From Chloroflexota bacterium (GTDB lineage Bacteria; Chloroflexota; Dehalococcoidia; SM23-28-2; RBG-16-64-32): DNA of 8,134 nucleotides. A model generated the notes under the pieces. That model did no database searches, was not told the origin of the DNA, and saw nothing but the letters and a program-made list of their open reading frames with translations. Shown here one piece after another: positions 4,705 to 8,134 of the stretch; positions within the stretch are counted from its first letter, which is position 1, and every line of letters begins with the position of its first letter. A program made the translations under genes and the position numbers. The stretch spans positions 1 to 8,134 of the forward strand of contig VBEI01000145.1 in the NCBI GenBank assembly GCA_005882715.1. Direction: 5' to 3'.

Positions 4705-5445
4705 TCAGGCCCGCAGTTTGCCGAAGATCCAGCGGAACGGGTCGTAGAAACGGTCGGCGACTCTCTCTTTGAGAGGGATGATCGCGTTGTCCGTTATGTG
4801 AATATCTTCTGGACATACTTCCGTGCAGCACTTCGTTATGTTGCACATGCCGATCCCGGCGGCCTTTCGTATAAGCTCCGTGCGGTCTTCCGTATCAAGC
4901 GGATGCATCTCGAGCTCGGCAAGTCGAACGAAGAAACGAGGTCCGTAGAAGCGAGGCTTGTTATCCGGGTGATCGCGGATGACGTGGCAGACGTTCTGGC
5001 AAAGGAAGCATTCGATGCACTTCCGAAACTCCTGGCCGCGCTCTATGTCTTCCTGCATCATTCGATACCGGCCATCAGCTTCCGGCGGCCGGGGCCTGAA
5101 AGCGGGAATCTCTTTCGCCACGCCGTAGTTGAATGACACATCCGTCACGAGGTCCTTGATGAGCGGAAATGTCTTGATGGGGGCCACTGTGATGGGTTCG
5201 CCGGGCCGAAAGCTGTTTACCCGGGTCATGCACATGAGCTTCGGCAAGCCGTTCACCTCGGCGCTGCAGGACCCGCATTTCCCCGCCTTGCAGTTCCAGC
5301 GCACCGCCAGGTCGCTCGCCTGCGTGGCCTGGATCGTGTGAATGACGTCGAGCACCACCTGCCCCTCATCGGCATCCACCGTGTAGTCGACGAACTCGCC
5401 GCCTGATGAATCGCCGCGGAAAACCTTCATCGCCACCTCAGGCAC
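4705..5445 (-). CDS. sdhB: succinate dehydrogenase iron-sulphur subunit (Sdh1-type)
   Basis: A 246-residue electron-transfer subunit that passes electrons from the SdhA flavin to the membrane quinone site. The N-terminal ferredoxin domain carries the [2Fe-2S] ligands C52, C57, C60 and C72. The C-terminal domain has C143-xx-C146-xx-C149-xxx-C153, then C201, C206, C207 and C211. By analogy with E. coli SdhB, C143/C146/C149/C211 hold [4Fe-4S] and C153/C201/C207 hold [3Fe-4S]. C206 is an extra Cys in a CNITKCCTEVCP block that I recall as typical of the mycobacterial Rv0247c-like group. The GTG start at 5445 lies 8 nt after AGGAGGT (5454-5460) inside the end of sdhA. An internal ATG at 5430 (residue 6), behind GAGG, is a possible alternative start. 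The gene overlaps the end of sdhA by 8 nt, implying coupled translation. Fumarate reductase is an alternative name for the same complex type. Confidence 0.92.
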   Translation of the reverse strand: MPEVAMKVFRGDSSGGEFVDYTVDADEGQVVLDVIHTIQATQASDLAVRWNCKAGKCGSCSAEVNGLPKLMCMTRVNSFRPGEPITVAPIKTFPLIKDLVTDVSFNYGVAKEIPAFRPRPPEADGRYRMMQEDIERGQEFRKCIECFLCQNVCHVIRDHPDNKPRFYGPRFFVRLAELEMHPLDTEDRTELIRKAAGIGMCNITKCCTEVCPEDIHITDNAIIPLKERVADRFYDPFRWIFGKLRA

Positions 5446-7249
5446 CGATCTTCACCTCCTGCTCGACCAACGCGCGCAACTCGGACGGCATCTCCGGCAG
5501 CGGCTCCCGCGCGATCGTCGGCTCCCCATTGGCGCCAATACGCACCGCGATATTGAATCTCCCCCAATCTCGGCTCGTTTCCGGATAGTCGTCGCGAGTG
5601 TGGGCACCTCGGCTCTCCTTGCGCTCGATCGCCGCTAGCGCGATCGCCTCAGAAATACTGAGCATGGCACGCAAGTCCATTGCCAGATGCCAGCCCGGGT
5701 TGTACTGACGATTACCTTCGACGCCGGTACGTTCTGCCCGCTCCTTCAGCTCCCGTATATCGACGAGTGCCCGTTGAAGCTCGCCCTCTGTTCGGATGAT
5801 GCCCACCAGATTGTGCATCGTCTCCTGAAGCTGATGTTGAAGCGCATACGGACTCTCGTCGCCTTTTCGCTCGAAGGGCACGAGCATGTCGCGCGCAATC
5901 GCTTCGGCCTCGGCAGCGTTCACTGCCGGTGCGTTACTCAGCCCATTGGTATACTCAGCCGCGCCCGCCCCTGCCCTTAGTCCAAACACGAGCAGGTCCG
6001 ACAGCGAGTTGCCACCCAGGCGGTTCGCGCCGTGCATCCCCCCTGCGCACTCGCCGGCAGCAAACAGGCCAGGGACCGTCGCCGCGGCCGTATCGGGGTC
6101 GACGCGGACGCCGCCCATGATGTAGTGCATGGTGGGACCAACTTCCATCTGCGTCGTTGTTATGTCGACATCGGCGAGCTGCTTGAACTGGTGGAACATG
6201 CTGGGCAGGCGCCGCCGAATGTATTCGGCCGGCCGCCGCGTAGCGATATCCAGGTACACGCCGCCATGGGGGCTCCCACGGCCGGCCTTTACCTCAGAGT
6301 TGATCGCCCGTGCGACTTCGTCACGCGGCAGCAGGTCAGGTGTGCGGCGGTTGTTGACCTTGTCCTCGTACCAGCGGTCCGCCTCCTCCTCTGCCTCTGC
6401 GGTCTCGACGCGAAAGTACTCCGGGATGTAGCGAAACATGAAGCGCTCGCCCTCGGAGTTACGCAGAGTACCGCCGTCTCCACGCACGCCCTCGGTGACG
6501 AGAATCCCGCGAACGCTGGGTGGCCAGACCATGCCCGTCGGGTGGAATTGGACGAACTCCATGTCAATCAGGTCAGCCCCGGCCCAGTAGGCGAGCGCGT
6601 GCCCATCCCCGGTGTATTCCCACGAGTTCGAGGTGACGGCGAACGCCCTGCCGACGCCGCCTGTGGCGAGAACAACTGCCTTGGCTCTGAACAGGATCAG
6701 CCGGCCACTCTCTCGCCAATACCCCAGCGCTCCGGAGATCCGGTCACCATCCTTCAACAGCCGCGAAATCGCGCACTCCATGAACACGTCAATGCCCTTG
6801 TGGACGGCGTGCTGCTGCAAAGTGCGGATCATCTCGAGGCCGGTCCGGTCGCCGACATGCGCCAGGCGGTCATAGCGATGGCCGCCGAAGGGCCGTTGGA
6901 GGATCAGCCCGTCCTTTGTGCGGTCGAATAGCGCCCCCCAACGTTCGAGCTCGTATACACGCTCAGGCGCTTCCTGGGCGTGGAGCTGCGCCATCCGCCA
7001 GTTGTTCAGCATCTTGCCGCCGCGCATCGTGTCGCGGAAGTGCACCTGCCAGTTGTCCTCTGGATAGACATTGCCCATCGCTGCCGCGATACCGCCTTCC
7101 GCCATCACGGTGTGCGCCTTGCCAAGCAGCGACTTGCAGACGAGCGCCGTCCTCGCTCCCCGTGCGGATGCTTCGATAGCAGCGCGCAATCCAGCGCCAC
7201 CCGCGCCCACGACCACTACGTCGAAATCGTGCGTCTCGTACTCAGGCAC
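5438..7249 (-). CDS. sdhA: succinate dehydrogenase / fumarate reductase flavoprotein subunit
   Basis: A 603-residue catalytic subunit that oxidises succinate to fumarate at the cytoplasmic face of the membrane. The FAD Rossmann motif is GAGGAG (15-20). H46 in AHTVMAEGG is the expected site of covalent FAD attachment. Active-site landmarks are HPTG (236-239), TEGVRGDGG with R256 (252-260), MHYIMGG with H375 (374-380) and ANRLGGNSLSDLLVFG with R409 (408-423). The C-terminal helical domain contains ESRGAHTRDDYP (545-556). Length is in the range of known SdhA/FrdA (580-650). The start is GTG at 7249, 3 nt after the sdhC stop, with a weak G-rich ribosome site, so its translation probably depends on sdhC. 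sdhB begins inside its last codons. Sequence alone does not settle the physiological direction; the single five-helix anchor and Mdh in the neighbourhood fit succinate oxidation. Confidence 0.93.
   Translation of the reverse strand: MPEYETHDFDVVVVGAGGAGLRAAIEASARGARTALVCKSLLGKAHTVMAEGGIAAAMGNVYPEDNWQVHFRDTMRGGKMLNNWRMAQLHAQEAPERVYELERWGALFDRTKDGLILQRPFGGHRYDRLAHVGDRTGLEMIRTLQQHAVHKGIDVFMECAISRLLKDGDRISGALGYWRESGRLILFRAKAVVLATGGVGRAFAVTSNSWEYTGDGHALAYWAGADLIDMEFVQFHPTGMVWPPSVRGILVTEGVRGDGGTLRNSEGERFMFRYIPEYFRVETAEAEEEADRWYEDKVNNRRTPDLLPRDEVARAINSEVKAGRGSPHGGVYLDIATRRPAEYIRRRLPSMFHQFKQLADVDITTTQMEVGPTMHYIMGGVRVDPDTAAATVPGLFAAGECAGGMHGANRLGGNSLSDLLVFGLRAGAGAAEYTNGLSNAPAVNAAEAEAIARDMLVPFERKGDESPYALQHQLQETMHNLVGIIRTEGELQRALVDIRELKERAERTGVEGNRQYNPGWHLAMDLRAMLSISEAIALAAIERKESRGAHTRDDYPETSRDWGRFNIAVRIGANGEPTIAREPLPEMPSELRALVEQEVKIGA
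5454..5460 (-). promoter_or_regulatory. strong ribosome site for sdhB inside sdhA
   Basis: AGGAGGT on the minus strand encodes part of the SdhA tail (QEVK region) and stands 8 nt before the GTG of sdhB. It supports GTG 5445 rather than the internal ATG. Confidence 0.6.
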
Positions 7250-7252
7250 GAG

Positions 7253-8056
7253 CTAGAACCCCCATGTATTCGGGTCACTAATGTTCCCGTTCGCCACCAG
7301 CCGGATATAAAGATCCGTGGCCACTATCCAGATGAGGCTCGTCCATGCCCAGAACCGGTGCTGTGCATTCCACACCGTGATGCGGTCCCAAAGACTCTTG
7401 CGTGCGCGCGTCCAGGCAGAGCACGAAAAGCAGTCTAGTCCGCCACCCACCCAGTGGCGGAGGGAATGACACGAGAAGGTATACATCATGAGTAGAAAAG
7501 CATTGACCACGAGAAGCACCGAGCCAAGCCCAACACCGAATCCGGTTTCAACCGACTTGCCGTCGATTATCTCGTCCGAGTTGTAGAAGCTGCGAAGCGC
7601 GCCGTACCAGAGGATCGCAACGAAGACGAGGGCGACGTACATGGCAAAGCGATGGAGGTTGTTGAACCAGAACGGGACCGCCGTCTCGCCGCGATACTTC
7701 CGGCTGGCATCGCCCACAGCGCAGGCGGGCGGGCTGAGGAACCAGGAGCGGTAATAGGCCCGCCGGTAGTAGTAGCAGGTCGCGCGGAACGGGATCGGGC
7801 CGATCAGGACGACCAGCGCAGGCGAGATGAAGATGCTGTCGTTAGCGCCGAACAGCTTCGGCTCGAAAACGGGCGAGAGGTACGGCCCGATCTCGAACGC
7901 CCACTTATCGAGAAAGATGCTGACAGTAAGCCAGCCAAAGAATACCAGCATGCCGATGCCGGTAAGGGCCGGTTCTACCCACCAGGTGTCCCCGCGAAGG
8001 GTGGAGAAGATCCCGAGCCGGTGTGGAGGAGCGACAGCGGTGTCAGCTCGGGCCAT
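7253..8056 (-). CDS. sdhC: succinate dehydrogenase membrane anchor subunit (Sdh1-type, five helices)
   Basis: A 267-residue membrane protein, similar in length and block structure to the mycobacterial Rv0249c-like anchor. It would hold SdhAB to the membrane and carry the quinone site. Hydrophobic segments lie near residues 28-49, 76-92, 134-154, 174-195 and 235-253. Between helices 2 and 3 is the marked block RATCYYYRRAYYRSWFLSPPACAV (91-114). Helix 4 ends in FSCHSLRHWVGGG (194-206), followed by CFSC (209-212). H135, H197, H201 and H233 and C94, C112, C196, C209 and C212 are candidate cofactor ligands. A membrane-embedded Rieske-type cluster has been reported for mycobacterial Sdh1 as I recall it; which residues bind it is not something I can assign. 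The ATG start has only a weak GGA site. It is the first gene of sdhCAB. Confidence 0.85.
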   Translation of the reverse strand: MARADTAVAPPHRLGIFSTLRGDTWWVEPALTGIGMLVFFGWLTVSIFLDKWAFEIGPYLSPVFEPKLFGANDSIFISPALVVLIGPIPFRATCYYYRRAYYRSWFLSPPACAVGDASRKYRGETAVPFWFNNLHRFAMYVALVFVAILWYGALRSFYNSDEIIDGKSVETGFGVGLGSVLLVVNAFLLMMYTFSCHSLRHWVGGGLDCFSCSAWTRARKSLWDRITVWNAQHRFWAWTSLIWIVATDLYIRLVANGNISDPNTWGF

Positions 8057-8100
8057 GCTCGCTTCCGAGGGCTATTAGCGTTTTCTGCATCGCCGTCGCA

Positions 8101-8130
8101 ATTCTATCAACGGCTTCTATGGATTGACAA
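8101..8130 (-). promoter_or_regulatory. sigma70 promoter of the sdhCAB operon
   Basis: On the minus strand TTGTCA (8125-8130) is followed after 18 nt by TAGAAT (8101-8106), each matching 5 of 6 consensus bases. TGA directly before TAGAAT gives an extended -10. Transcription would start near 8094, leaving a leader of about 38 nt before sdhC. The -35 box lies in an 11-bp palindrome (GATTG-A-CAATC, 8122-8132) that also places TTGACA on the plus strand (8124-8129), so a divergent promoter may begin here. Confidence 0.6.
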
Positions 8131-8134
8131 TCGC

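Noticed and set aside
4702..5136. Plus-strand frame of 144 codons opposite sdhB
   Set aside because: It is the antisense of a strongly conserved gene, with no ribosome site and no recognisable family.
4561..8113. Shared 9-mer CTATCAACG at about 4568 and 8105
   Set aside because: In a window of this size several chance 9-base matches are expected, and the flanking sequence diverges.
1..8134. CRISPR array, insertion sequence, transposase, toxin-antitoxin or defence genes
   Set aside because: No spaced direct repeats, terminal inverted repeats with a transposase, or defence-related domains were seen; the coding content is metabolic.

Overview
The window is a piece of a GC-rich (roughly 60 percent) bacterial chromosome carrying mostly central redox metabolism genes. 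Three things point to a Chloroflexota- or Actinobacteria-like organism: a luciferase-like oxidoreductase of the F420-dependent type, a succinate dehydrogenase of the mycobacterial Sdh1 kind (gene order C-A-B, five-helix anchor of about 270 residues), and promoters whose -10 box lies directly in front of an ATG (leaderless mRNA). The malate dehydrogenase tail is of the LDH-like type that is common in Chloroflexota. Chloroflexota is my preferred guess, but it is an inference from protein style only.

Layout. Positions 1-324 (+) hold the C-terminal third of malate dehydrogenase, cut by the window edge. A 191-bp convergent gap with small hairpins and a repeat-like segment separates it from an F420-type LLM oxidoreductase on the minus strand (516-1436). 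A divergent intergenic region (1437-1564) follows. Then come two tiny overlapping reading frames and a soluble NAD(P) transhydrogenase, sthA (1629-3089, +, TTG start). A small cupin protein follows (3176-3598, +). It converges, with a 5-bp gap, on a membrane-anchored CAP/SCP-domain protein with a long proline-rich linker (3604-4377, -). A 327-bp, AT-richer non-coding stretch rich in inverted repeats (4378-4704) precedes the sdhCAB operon, which runs on the minus strand from 8056 down to 4705. A well-formed sigma70-type promoter for this operon lies at the right edge.

How the genes fit together. Sdh oxidises succinate to fumarate and feeds the quinone pool. Mdh oxidises malate to oxaloacetate and makes NADH. 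SthA would balance NADH against NADPH. The LLM enzyme would use reduced F420 or a flavin on an unknown substrate. The cupin and the CAP protein have no assigned role.

The most unusual signals are non-coding. A 24-bp element (22 of 24 identical) holding an extended -10 box is duplicated exactly in front of the sthA leader and the cupin gene, each copy 8-9 nt upstream of an ATG. In the sthA copy that ATG opens a chain of two mini-ORFs joined by ATGA and TTGA stop/start overlaps, leading into sthA. I do not see a clearly new defence system, mobile element, CRISPR array or RNA gene here.
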